Positions 1 to 10,486 of a stretch of 64,000 nucleotides of DNA are shown in pieces. Source of the stretch: Erythroxylum novogranatense (taxonomy: Eukaryota; Streptophyta; Magnoliopsida; Malpighiales; Erythroxylaceae); the NCBI GenBank assembly GCA_029891385.1, contig CM057228.1, forward strand, positions 67,555,523 to 67,619,522, written 5' to 3'. A model generated the notes under the pieces. It was not told the DNA's origin, did not search any database, and saw nothing but the letters and a program-made list of their open reading frames with translations. Numbering within the stretch: position 1 is the stretch's first letter; the number at the start of each line of letters is the position of its first letter. Both the position numbers and the translations under genes were made by a program.

Positions 1-118
1 AAAATTGTCATTGAGACAAAAATTCAGTATCTTCAAGTATAGTTATGGAAACCTCCAATCCATCAATAGAGCTATTATGCTGAGATGCAACCCACTTATC
101 ACTTTTAAACATTTTTCT
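1..118 (-). pseudogene. hAT transposase relic, distal segment
   Basis: Read on the minus strand, this stretch gives a hAT-transposase-like run containing MFKSDKW and, about 20 residues later, ILEDTEF. These match the part of plant hAT transposases (BED finger / DUF659 type) that follows the FAT..L..L block. It continues the minus-strand segment at 4811-6010: removing the LTR-bounded block between them brings the two halves into register. The relic runs off the left edge of the window, so the catalytic C-terminal dimerisation region is not visible. The protein is non-functional because of the insertion and the stops in the other segment. The hAT assignment is family knowledge applied by eye. 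Confidence 0.6.
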
Positions 119-1791
119 TGTTGGCCCCCAAATTTTTTTGTTCTTGATGAATAAGTATGATTTACATTAATTATGAGGTCTTTATGAAAGTTTGTGGAGT
201 TAATTATTATATTGATGTTAGGAAGATTATATGATATAGGTTGATTGAATTAAAGTGTTAAGATTATAAGAATGTTCAAGGGTATTTTTGGCAAGACACT
301 TAAGGTTAAAAGAACATAGGCCTATAAGGAAGGATAAAATAAACTTTTTGGACTCATTAAGGATAGAAATAGAAGAAGAAATGCTAGCTTACTATTATAA
401 GAAGGGGAAAAAACTTGAATTGAAGAGAAAAAAGAGAGGGTGTCATGAAAAAGAAGAGAAATAACAAATCAAAGAGAGAAAGAAGAGATATTTCGGTGGT
501 TGAGAGAAAAGAAGAGAGTTAAGCTAGGGTTTCTTCATTTCTTAACTTTTGACAGAGATTTTGAAGTAGATCAAGAAGAGAAAAAGATAGAGGAAGAGAA
601 GAGCTTCCATTTGAGCCAAAGATCTCTTCATTTGGTGAAGAATCAAGGTAGGATCATTTTGGATCTTTTGGATTTTTGGAAGGATCTTAGTTCATGAAGT
701 TTAGAAACTGCATGGGTTTAAGTATTCTAGCACCAATTTTAGTGATTGTGCTTTATGGGATTTTCAATTGAAAATCCTATTGAGTGAGATTTTTGTTATT
801 ATAGAAGGAAATCAAGAAAGATAAGAGAAGCAAGAGTTGAGACATTTTGAGCAAGTCTTTAAGCAAGGAAATCAAGGTAGGTACATGTTTATAATAGAGT
901 AAATAAGTCACTAATGTTTTCTTTAAATCAAAGAGGTTTAATGATTTCAATTGTATCATAAGTGTTGCATTTATTGATTTTGAATGATTTGAGAAATTGC
1001 AATATGTTGTTACATGAATTATGTGATGATTTATGAAATGACTCTGAAAGTGATTTTTGAAAAGATAACATATTTAGGAAATTATGTTTTCGAAATATCT
1101 CGTGTCTATAAAAAGTCAAGATTCAGAAAAGTGTCATTTTGGGCAATATGTTTACAAGATGTGAAATGCATGATTATGTGGATTTGTGGTGGTCCCCTAA
1201 GTTAAATAAAACACACTTCGACAAAAGACTTCTCCCGCCTACTCGCTAGTGGCATGGAGCTTCTTCATAGACTCCCATAAGTTCACGGCCATGCAAAATC
1301 ATTATGTGGGATTGTGTTAGTACGTTTTGTTCATAGCTACATGGACCCTTATAGGAAATGTGTAGTACGTTCTATTTTGGATCCACTCAAACCATTCTGA
1401 TGTGCTTATGATCTGTGAATAAGTTTGATACATTCATGTTTTATTGTTTGTGAATTTGACTATATGATGAGAATTTGAGAAACATGTGTTTTATGAAATC
1501 AATGAAAATTTTCTATGATAATAAAATGTTTTTAAAGGTTTTGCTTATTTTTTGTTATAAATTGTTACCCGGGAGCATTCAAGCTTACCCCCTTTTTCAT
1601 CCCATCTTCAGGTAAAAGCTAAGGGATCAAGAGCCTAAGGGAATTTCTCCAAATTTGTTTATTTTGTAATTTGAGTTAGTTTTGGGAAAGCAACGAGTTT
1701 GTTTATTTAAGAACCTTTTGTAATTTGAGATTTTGAGACAATAATGAACGTGGCTTGTATTAAGTCAAATAGACTTCACGATTATTAATTT

Positions 1792-2798
1792 TGTTGATAA
1801 TCAAATAATAATAATGTTTGAAATAAATGAACTATTTTGATGAGTATGTTAAGCGTGCAGTGAAAACACAGAAGAAGTTCAAAAGACATAAGAAGCGCAA
1901 AATACATAAGAAGTGCAAAACATAGAAGAAGCGGAAAACACAGAAGAAGGTCAAAACACAGAAGAAGTTCAAAGCACAGAAGAAGTTCGAAACATAGAAA
2001 AAGTTCGAAACACAGAAGAAGTTCGAAACACAGAAAAAGTTCGAAACACAAAAGAAATTCAAAATACAGAAGAAGTTGAAAACACAGACAATACAAAGAT
2101 TAAGACACTCCAGTACGTCGATAGTTAGTCAGTTGGAGTTGGTTACATAACTCAACTGAATAACGGTTTTTACAAGAAGCAAGAAGCAGTTATCAAGAAG
2201 CAAGAAGCAGTTGGAGACTTAGGCTATAAATATTAGTCATAGTCGAAGACTGAACAATATTTTAGCTTTCAAGTTATTACTTACAAAAATTCTATATTCA
2301 AAGTGCGATACAAGAGAGCAAACTCTACTGTAATAAAAAGCTCACAATATCTTTATAGTTAGAGAAAGAAAAGGCTAAGAGCTTGGAGAGGCTAAGATAG
2401 TAGAAAGAATACTCAGTGTAAGAGACTTGAAGAGGTTTTGGAAGGGAAGAAAGAATACTTGTAAATTTGACGAAGTAAAGTGAAATCTCAGAAGAACTCT
2501 GAGGACTGAACGTAGCCCAAGGTTTGGGATGAACTAGTATAAAAATCGCAACGTCTATCTTCTAACTCTTCACTTTTAAGTTTTCTTGTTCTTATACAAG
2601 TTTATAGAAGCTATTTGCGATTTAACTTCGTAACTATTTTTGTATAACATTTGTGGTATTCTTTAACATTTGAAAAAGTTTCTTTTTCAAAGAAATATCA
2701 AAGTTTTTGTATTCACGAAAAGAATACACAATTCAACCCCCCTTTTGTGTACTTTGTATATTATACGTGAGTTTTATATTAACGTGTGATTTGCTTCA
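1792..2798 (+). mobile_element. Copia-type solo LTR nested in the gypsy-type LTR
   Basis: This block interrupts the surrounding LTR. It starts TGTTGATAATC. It has features common in plant Ty1/copia LTRs: the phrase GCCCAAGGTTTGGGATGAAC with a downstream TATAAAAA-like run (about 2516-2545), and AATTCAACCCCCCTTTT (about 2731) close to the 3' end. The left edge is likely. The right edge (placed at TTGCTTCA) is uncertain, because I found no convincing 5 bp target duplication. There is no primer-binding site or internal domain next to it. It is about 1 kb long. Confidence 0.5.
1863..2095. repeat. Short tandem repeat with 18 bp period
   Basis: Roughly a dozen degenerate copies of an 18 bp word resembling CACAGAAGAAGTTCGAAA lie head to tail inside the copia-type LTR. 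Open reading frames on both strands here are products of the repeat (repeated NTEEVR or CFELLL) and are not taken as genes. Confidence 0.8.
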
Positions 2799-3287
2799 GC
2801 TTGGAATGCCACTATTCTTTTGATGGTAATGAAATATGAATGTTGTATGGATGATGTGAGTTGAAATTAGATATATGTGAAGAAGTTATCAACTTGAGTC
2901 GATGATTTTGGAATATGAATTGTTGATAAGTGAGATGCTATGGAAAGGAAGATAGGAATTATGACTGAACAAATGTAATTGAAGGTGATGAGGCAAAGGA
3001 ATTAAGATTTGAGAGTTTAATGAATTCATTTTGGTAGCTGAATGGTTATGCTCAGGACATTCCAAGTTTGCACAATGCAAAATTTCAAGTCTTCCATAGG
3101 GGAGAAAAAAATTCGTATTCTGAATTTAGGATAAAATCTGCCTTAATCTAAGTTGAATTAGACAAAGTTATCTTATAGAAAGTTGTATTTTATCTTTATA
3201 TCTTTCCAACGATATATAGTATGAAATTTTTAGACATCGGAGTCAAAAGTTATGGTCTTTATAAGTGGAGATGCTTAGGAGTATAGT

Positions 3288-3475
3288 TTGTATCGTCTGA
3301 TGACGTCATATCGTCTGGTGATAATGTATCATTTGATGATGTCATATCGTCTGGTAATAACATCATATTTTTTAGTGATAATATATCATCTAATAAAGTT
3401 ATATCGTCTGGTGATGATGTCATATCGTTTGGTGATAATGTATCGTCTGATGACGTCATATCGTCTGGTGTACTG
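3288..3475. repeat. Short repeat array with TCGTCTGGTGAT words
   Basis: Words such as ATCGTCTGGTGATAATGT recur about eight times, with TGACGTCA (a palindromic bZIP-type core) occurring twice, near 3300 and 3450. The array lies in the gypsy-type solo LTR just before its ~180 bp units. Open frames on both strands here are repeat artefacts. Confidence 0.7.
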
Positions 3476-3542
3476 TTCATCTGACCCTATCATCTGGTCC
3501 ATTTTTGACCCTGTGAATGATCGAATTTGTCTTAAAGATCTT

Positions 3543-4290
3543 CATAAAAGTTGTAGATATTAAAGTCCTCTTTCAAATCATCTAAAGAACACCTTAATAT
3601 GAGATCTTTAGAGAAAGTTATGACAATTTTCCCAATTCATCTGACCCTTCATCTGGTTCCTTTTGATCCAATCGTCTGGTCCCATTTTTGATCCTAGAGA
3701 TGATCTAATTTGTCTTCAAGGTCTTTATAAAAGTTGTATATCTTGAAATTCTATTTATAACCATATAAATAACACCTTAATCCGACATCTCTAGGGAAAG
3801 TTATGACAATTTTCCCAATTCATATAGGGTCTGGTTTCATCTGCTTCTATCATCTAGTCCCACTTTTGACCCTCCAGATGATAAAATTTGTCTTCAAGAT
3901 CTTCATAAAATTGTATATCTTGAAAATTTCTTTCGAACCATCCAAAGAACACCTTAATTTGATATATGTGGAGAAAGTTATGAAAAATTTTCCAATTCGT
4001 CTGTCCCTTTGTCTGGTTTTGTCTAACCCTATCGTCTGGTCCACTTTTGACTCTTCATATGATATAATTTTTCTTCAAGTTCTTCATAAAAATTGTAGAT
4101 CTTGAAATTATATTTCTAACCATCTAAGGAATACCTTAATATGACATCTCTAGCGAAAGTTATGACAAATTTTCTAATTCGTCTAACGCTTAGTCTGGTT
4201 TCATCTGATCCTATCGTCTAGTCCCATTTTTGACCCTGCAGATGATAGAATTTGTCCTCAAGGTCTTAATAAAATTTTTAGATCTTGAAA
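3543..4290 (+). repeat. Five degenerate ~180 bp tandem units in solo LTR
   Basis: The phrase (T)CATAAAAGTTGTAGATCTTG recurs with changes at 3543, 3726, 3904, 4085 and about 4268, giving spacings of 183, 178, 181 and 183 bp. Each unit also carries a version of ATGACAATTTTCCCAATTC and of TCGTCTGGTCCCATTTTGA. Units of similar length and wording occur in other LTRs of the window. Confidence 0.8.
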
Positions 4291-4810
4291 TCCTCTTTTG
4301 AACCATCTAATAATGACCTTGATCCAATATCCCTAGAGCAAGTTATGCCTTTAGTCCCGAACAGGTTTAATATGATTGAGGACAAAACCTTGTTTGATTC
4401 CCTCGGCCCAATCCTTGTTATCTGACCTCTAAACAAAGTGATCCTTGAGACAATAGATTCCTCACACATTGTGCTATGTCTCCAAAAAAATTGGCAGCAT
4501 TCCGAATTGATTGAAAAAAAGAGTTTTGATTGAAGGAAAGTGAGGGAATCTGTTGAAATTAGTATGAACTGGTGTTATTTTACTGAACATGCTTCGACAT
4601 TTTGAATATATCTAGATCTGTGGAATTCCAATTGAGATGATTTTCAAATTGGAGTAAACTAAGGACATAGGTTTACAAATTATATGAAGATGAATCGAGG
4701 ATGACTAATGAGGGTTAATTGGAATAACCATAGATGGTTAAGGATATTTTATTAGTATAAGTTCACGTTTTATGGTTCCAAATGTTAAGCTCCAAAAACG
4801 GGGTCCAACA

Positions 4811-6010
4811 TGTCTAAACTCTATCTTCATCATAATAAAACATTAAAGTGATAAGAAATGTGTTGCAAATCTTATAATAGTAAGACGATACATATTCCTA
4901 CCATTGGTAAAATTCTTTCTTATTAAATTCAAGACTCATTCACTATTGTAGATGAACTTTGTTACCTTTTTTGCTTTATATATAGTCTTACCAATAATAG
5001 GAAAAAACCTCACATCCCCTATATCTTCCAGTATTAAGTCAATGTAATGTGCAGCACAAGGAGTTCAGTAAAAAGAATTATACTTGTTTTGTAATCTTCT
5101 TTCAGCTGCTTTATAAGTGGAATCATTGTTAGTAATGAACTGAACAATATTTTGTGTCCCTACTTCATTCATAACTTCATCAAATATTTCAAATAAAATA
5201 TCAGAATTCCTAGAAACGATAGATGCATCAATAGACTTCAAAAATATTGAGTTCTTTATAGGATAAACCAAAAAATTAATAATAGGCTCATGTCTCTTAT
5301 TTGTCCATCCATCATACATGATTGGACACCCAAAAGTAGTTCAAGCCATTCTTTGTTCATCCAAATAACTTTTAATTTCATAAATAGGGTTATTCAAAAG
5401 TTTACCTCTATAGTCATTAATTGAAGGAGTTTTGTATCCTGGATTGTAATAGGCAATAACATCTACCACGAGCTAATAATAAGATTGGAGAACATTGAAT
5501 ACTATACCTGAATCATACTACCATCTAGCCATTGTCATTTACATATTATGAGTCACTTCTTTTGATTATAGGGCACTACGATTTGAAGGTTGAGCTCGAG
5601 GAGTTATTAATGGTGTAAAAAAATTAGACACCTATCTTCTTCTGTTGCTAACATTAGGTCCATATGTAATATTCACTTTTTATTAGGTAAGAATACTACC
5701 ACCTTCAACATTTTCACTATTATCCTGAACACCAACAGATGAACTTCCATTACCAATTTCATAATTTAATATCTCTCTTTTATCTTTCTCATATTGATAC
5801 TCTTTAAGCAAGTCTTCATTTTCTATTTCACATAATGACTCACTTTTTTACAAGATTCCTCATCTTCTTTAACCTTAGCTAAATGCTTCTTTAATTTGGT
5901 GATTCCTCCACCTTTCAAATACTTGTTACAAAACAAGCAAATGATATAGTTCTTCATTCTAAGGACCATTGCAGTATGAACCAAAGCTGGATCATTGTAT
6001 CTTCCTAAAA
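4811..6010 (-). pseudogene. hAT transposase relic, N-terminal part
   Basis: The minus-strand reading gives, in order, a BED-type zinc-finger remnant (about 5990-5875, CLFCNKYLKGGG then ITKLKKHL), a low-complexity linker, a DUF659-like block (5319-5065, with MYDGWTNKRHEP, INFLV and a VQFITNN run), then TPCAAH (about 5065-5048), the IDLILEDIG run and RFATHFLSL. This is the usual order in plant hAT-family (Ac-like) transposases, which bind the element ends through the BED finger and cut and rejoin DNA. Several in-frame stops and frame changes interrupt it, and the distal part is displaced to 1-118 by the inserted LTR. It is a dead copy. No terminal inverted repeats or 8 bp target duplication could be identified, partly because one end lies outside the window. 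Confidence 0.7.
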
Positions 6011-6059
6011 CGGTTGAATTATCAGGAGTACTTGAACTTTCTTCTATTTATCTATAAAA

Positions 6060-7395
6060 ATAAAAGAAGATATATATCAAAATAAAGAACACGTAATTTG
6101 ATTATCAACTATTATCGCAAAATATGTATTATTTAACTCAAAAGTCCAAACTAACATAATTACACAATACACATATACATCTTATGTAATATAACCCGTT
6201 TTGTATGATTATATTATACACGATTCAATTTCATCCAACACAATTCACCAATAAGTCAAAATTAATAATTTAAGTATTCAACATACATAATTACACACAT
6301 ATATGCAACTTATATAATATAACTCATTTTGTATGATTTAAGTCGAAACCAACAATTCAAGTATTCAACATCCACAATTACACAATATACATATACATCT
6401 TATATAATATAACTCATTTTGTATGATTACATTATTCAACCATAAACTAAAGACATACACTGCAAGTATAATATATTTAACTTCAACCATAACTCACAAC
6501 TATAAGTTTACTACTTACTTTATACAATCTCATAATTCAATTATAAGCGGATATATTTTGTTTACTTATACAATTCATTTTGTAATGCTTATAATTATTT
6601 TGTTTTCTTATCTAATTTTAATCAACATTGTTACTAAAATCCTCATTCCTAGCTTTAATTTAACAATCTTTCATTCAACAATTTTAATCAACATTCTTAA
6701 TTTTTTGCTTAAGTTAACTCCATAACGAAAAGTAAACATACACTACACAATTCAATTTCATCTCACAAAATTCATCAAAAGTCAAAACTAACAATTCAAG
6801 TATTCAACATATACAATTACACAATACACAACATACACAATTACACAATACACAACATACACAATTACCTCATTCAACTTTAAATTAAAGACATACACTC
6901 ACAACTATAACCTATTCAATTTTAACCATAACTCATAACTACAAGTTTACAAACTATTATTATATGTAATCACATAATTCAACTTTGTTAATCTATTTTG
7001 TTTGCTTATACGTTTCAATTTGTAATGCTTATTAATATTTCTTAACTAATTTTAATTAACGTTATTCTTGAAATTCTAATTCTCAACTTTAATTTAACAA
7101 TCTTCCATTCTCCAATTTAATCAACATTTTAATTTTTACTCAAATTAACTCGATAATGAACATACATAATTCAGTTTTATACAATACAATTCAACATACA
7201 AAATTACTACACAACATAAAGTTATAAATCCACAATTCAATATTCAAATTAATAATCAACTGATCAAATGATCAACTCAATTCTAAAATTTCATTATCAA
7301 CTTCACAATTCCACAAATTCACAACTTCAAAATTTCACAAATTGTCAAATTCACAACTTCACAATTCCACAAATTTTGTTGCAATTTTTGGCAAC
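6060..7395. other. AT-rich noncoding stretch with ACACAATTAC-type words
   Basis: No gene is visible. The sequence is rich in loosely repeated words such as ATTACACAATACACA, AATATAACTCATTTTGTATGA (three versions between 6180 and 6430) and CAAAATTTCACAAATT. It lies upstream of the minus-strand hAT relic and could be that element's noncoding end. I could not find its terminal repeat. Confidence 0.5.
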
Positions 7396-7875
7396 CTTCA
7401 TTGAGCTAAATCCCTAGATTGATGTCGGTCAGCTAATGGGTGGGTCAATTCAGGTCTGGTCAGGTGGGGTTTAAATTTAGATTTGCAAAATTCTAGATCT
7501 TGGTATGATCTATAGCTGGAGGGGCAAGGTAGTGTCCAAAGGCCCAGAGGTGTGACGGAGTGTTGGCTGGCGACTAGAGGAGTAGAGGACCAAAGGTGGA
7601 GGCAGTTGGGCAGCAGGTGACAACACACTTGACATTGTGGGAGAGGCAATCGTGGGGCAGTGGTGTTGTGGTGGCTGATGACAAAGGGAGAGATGATCGT
7701 AAGGCTGGGTTAGGATTGGGAGTGGAATGCTTGCAGCTGGGGTTAGTGGAGACAGAGAGGATAGACAAGAGAGGGAGTAAAATAGAGAGGGAGAGCATTT
7801 TGCAAAAGTGGGGATGTGGGGAGGGGATGTTTAAAAAAAATTGTAGATAAGTCTTTCACTTTCTCAAAATTTAAA
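7396..7875. other. GC-richer unassigned stretch
   Basis: This part is clearly richer in G+C than its surroundings and has overlapping open frames on both strands (74-84 residues) with no recognisable protein. It could be a 5' leader of the hAT relic or old host sequence. I do not call a gene here. Confidence 0.35.
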
Positions 7876-7906
7876 TACCGACCATCGCCGATACCAATGG
7901 TCGGTA
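7876..7906. repeat. Perfect 10 bp inverted repeat
   Basis: TACCGACCAT (7876-7885) and ATGGTCGGTA (7897-7906) are exact reverse complements separated by 11 bp. A GGTCGGTACC-like word is unusual in this AT-rich setting. It could be a relic of a transposon end or a small hairpin. The function is unknown. Confidence 0.6.
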
Positions 7907-8694
7907 CCCAAAAGCTACGTTTTGTATCGACTGGTATGATACAAAATACTAAACACTATTATAGAAAGATAAACTGAAATTATTAGTGCAAGTTATTATA
8001 ATTAAACGCACTGAGAACCCTATACTCTTGCATATTCTAAGATTTTGGTCACACGGAGCGGAAGCGAGATTTTTTTTTGGCTAAGACCACGAGATGTCTT
8101 GGGTGGGCCTGAGCTGTCGATGGCACCTTTAAACCATTATCACGCTCAAATTAATCCCCTCTCGTGTTGAGTGGGACCTCGAGGGGCGACAAAGCACTAC
8201 CACCGAGTATTTCATTAACATTGCTAAATACACAAGAGGGGGTCGACCCCCCTAACCTTGCTTAAGTGAAAACCAACCCTTATTGCTGGACTTTTCGAGA
8301 TTTTGATTAACCTGACAGTAATTATGTAATGAAAGAAAAAAGAACGAGAAATGCCAATTACAAGTTAATTTATAGTGAAATGGACGTTTAGGATTAGGAA
8401 CATCGAAGAATTGAATATTCGATGCTAAGCACCTATTATAAGTCTGATTACATGTAACAAGAAAACTAAAAATGCACGACACGAAGGCTATAGGTTGATG
8501 CGCAGAGACAGATAAGACAGATAGAGAGATGGTTGAAAAAGTCATAGTGCACGGTGGTGATGGCAGATGAGAATTTCAACTAAGAAAGGTGTACCACCCT
8601 TCATCTGCCCTCCTAACAGCTTTATTTACATACCGATGCAAGTTTTCCCATTAATTTCCAATCATTATTGGACTGAGATTCCCCGATCTTATCC
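7907..8694. other. Intergenic region upstream of the CASP-like gene
   Basis: No coding sequence is supported. The part at 8050-8250 has a different, more GC-rich texture (GGTGGGCCTGAGCTGTCGA, ACCTCGAGGGGCGACAAAG) and may be a fragment of an old repeat. The 400 bp next to the gene should contain its promoter, but I could not single out a convincing TATA element. Confidence 0.4.
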
Positions 8695-9437
8695 ATGGCC
8701 AAAACCAAGAGACTGTTAACTCTTCTGATAAGGCTCATTGCATTAGGTGCTACGCTTGCAGCCTCAATTATCATGGCTACTAGCCGTGAAACGGGCAGTT
8801 TCTTTTCAGTATCGTATGAAGCAAAATACACTGACACACCAGCCTTCAAGTTAAGTGTCTTCACTTTCACGTTCATGGTTATTTCTGTTTTTGTTTCTTG
8901 TTTGATAACTTCAAGTTTCATTTGGGTACAGGTATTTTGTAATCGCAAATGGCGTTGTAAGCGTCTATGGCTTTCTTGTTCTCTTTCTTCCTTCTGAAAG
9001 TATGCTTTGGCGCTTAGTTGTTGCCCTGGATGCGGTAATTCTGCAAACATAGCTTCATGGATTTTTATATATATGAGCCGTTTTTGCTTCAATTAATATG
9101 CCAGACTTAGCTGCTGCTATATAAGACGCATGATATTGTTCAGTTGAGTAGTTGATATAGTGTAAGATGCTGTGTTTCATTGCTTTCATTCTTTCAAACT
9201 ATACAGGTATTCACCATGCTGCTCACGTCAGGCATTTCAGCTGCTTTGGCCATTGCTTATGTGGGTAAGAAAGGGAATTCTCAAGCAGGCTGGCTCCCCA
9301 TCTGTGGCCAAGTTCCCAAGTACTGCGACAAAGTAACAGGGGCCTTGGCCTCTGGCTTCGTTGGAGTCATAACTTACAATATGCTTCTACTTTATTCAAT
9401 CCACACTCTATTCAATCCTCTTGTCCATAAGGCCTAA
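8695..9437 (+). CDS. CASP-like membrane protein (CASPL1-type)
   Basis: This is a three-exon gene: 8695-8849, 8932-9034 and 9207-9437, with GT-AG introns of 82 and 172 bp. The phases join cleanly and the spliced product is 162 residues, normal for the family. It starts at [11 protein letters not shown], followed by a first membrane segment (about residues 8-28), a loop with the family-typical AKYTDTPAF run, a second segment from the [12 protein letters not shown] region, a third from [18 protein letters not shown], an extracellular loop with two cysteines ([13 protein letters not shown]), and a fourth segment ending before [12 protein letters not shown]-like proteins (DUF588/MARVEL-like) are four-helix plasma-membrane proteins. 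Casparian-strip members form membrane scaffolds that guide cell-wall modification, while the roles of CASPL1 proteins are less defined. No frameshift or premature stop is seen, so this appears to be a functional host gene. The sequence most resembles the CASPL1C group, but the exact subgroup was not tested. Confidence 0.88.
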
Positions 9438-10463
9438 ATAAGCTTTTTTTTTTCCATTCTGTACTCAATTTGTTTTTGTTTTGGGTTTTAGGGTCTATCA
9501 ATCATTTGCGTTATCTTGTCATTTCCATGATTGGCTTACTCAATGTATTGACTGTTACGATCATCAAATGTGCCTTAGCGAGCACTATTTTCATGTTATT
9601 TCTTTTATTTTCGCATCTTGTAGAAAACATCTTTGGATTTGGATCCGGGAACACAAACCTTCCTACCCCTATATATATATTTAATAAGAACTTAATTACA
9701 TATCAATTGTTTAGTAACTATTATTATTAAATCAAAAGAAAACATTTTGTTAAATAAATTTTCATTACCGCTAGCAAGTTAAGTCAGATTAATGTTTTTA
9801 GAGAACTTCAAGCAAGAGCACTCTAAAAGATGAAACAAAAACTTTCTAATGTTTTTTTAATAATCAATAATATCGTAAAATCCCCATTTACAAGCATCCC
9901 TAAGCCTCTAATAGGCGTAGAACCCTTCAAACTAGATTTTGAAAAGGAAATAAACCTTTATAGAATAAAAACATGGGTCTAACACCCACCTTAGACAATA
10001 ATTGGTGCCAGTTTTGTTCTAACAATCATTTCATATTAAACTCGAGCATTAGTTTTCTCTAAAAACCTGGACTATACTACAAAAGAAAAGATTGATGTCA
10101 ATTACAAATATGACTTTGGAACTAGTTATAATATGTTTCTTTATTTTTAAATAATAATGTAAGATTGATACTAATTATCCTTTAATTTGGTGCTAGTTAC
10201 ATTTTATAATTATGATTCTTCAGTTTGCCATTTCATATGGATCATCATGATAGGTCTAACTTCAAACTCTAGAAGTGACAAAGCCTCAAGAATGAGCATA
10301 TCAAAGCTCACATCTATCTCCATAAAAAATTACTACAAGATACATAACTTAAGAAACGGGTAAGTTAAAGCTCGTGTCTCTCTTTAGAAACTAAGTTATA
10401 ATATAAATGGGTTAAGACACCGTTGTCTCTTAAGATCAAGTTCACCTAAAAAAAAAGGATCCC
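9438..10463. other. 3' flank of the CASP-like gene, no further gene
   Basis: AT-rich sequence between the CASP-like gene and the PIF/Harbinger element. It probably starts with the gene's 3' untranslated region (T-rich run at about 9443-9452). Open frames at 9470-9730 lack any recognisable domain and are not called. Confidence 0.5.
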
Positions 10464-10466
10464 TTA

Positions 10467-10486
10467 TGCTACGTTTGGTTAGTGTC
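10467..10486 (+). repeat. Left terminal inverted repeat of PIF/Harbinger element
   Basis: TGCTACGTTTGGTTAGTGTC pairs with the right end at 25816-25835. The GTTTGGTTAG core is identical in both. It is flanked outside by TTA. The subterminal region repeats GTTTGGTTAATGTC near 10538. Confidence 0.8.

Larger units (their letters stand above)
119..4810 (+). mobile_element. Gypsy-type solo LTR inserted in hAT relic
   Basis: The block begins TGTTGGCCCCC and ends GGGGTCCAACA, a TG...CA pair with short inverted termini. It is flanked by TTTCT (114-118) and TGTCT (4811-4815), a 4-of-5 target duplication. hAT coding sequence continues on both outer sides, which independently fixes the boundaries. It shares order and wording with the minus-strand solo LTR at 31506-35006: an AGAAGAAG-rich part, a block with CTTCTCCCGCC and GTAGTACGTTCT (about 1190-1380), a pyrimidine-rich CTTACCCCCTTT block (about 1585), then degenerate ~180 bp units. 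No internal domain or second LTR is present, so it is a solo LTR, expanded to 4.7 kb by a nested insertion of about 1 kb. Gypsy membership is inferred from similarity to the other LTRs in the window. Confidence 0.65.

Noticed and set aside
1785..2128. Open frames of 71-103 codons on both strands (repeated NTEEVR, CFELLL)
   Set aside because: They are translations of an 18 bp tandem repeat inside an LTR, open on several frames at once.
3259..3563. Open frames with repeated MTSSDDTLSPDD or MYRLMTSYRL
   Set aside because: Products of the TCGTCTGG repeat array, with no start context or family match.
7398..7850. Overlapping 74-84 codon frames on both strands in GC-rich DNA
   Set aside because: Open on several frames because of composition, and no domain is recognisable.
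8622..9092. 156-codon minus-strand frame opposite the CASP-like gene
   Set aside because: It is antisense to exons and introns of a well-supported gene and has no recognisable protein.
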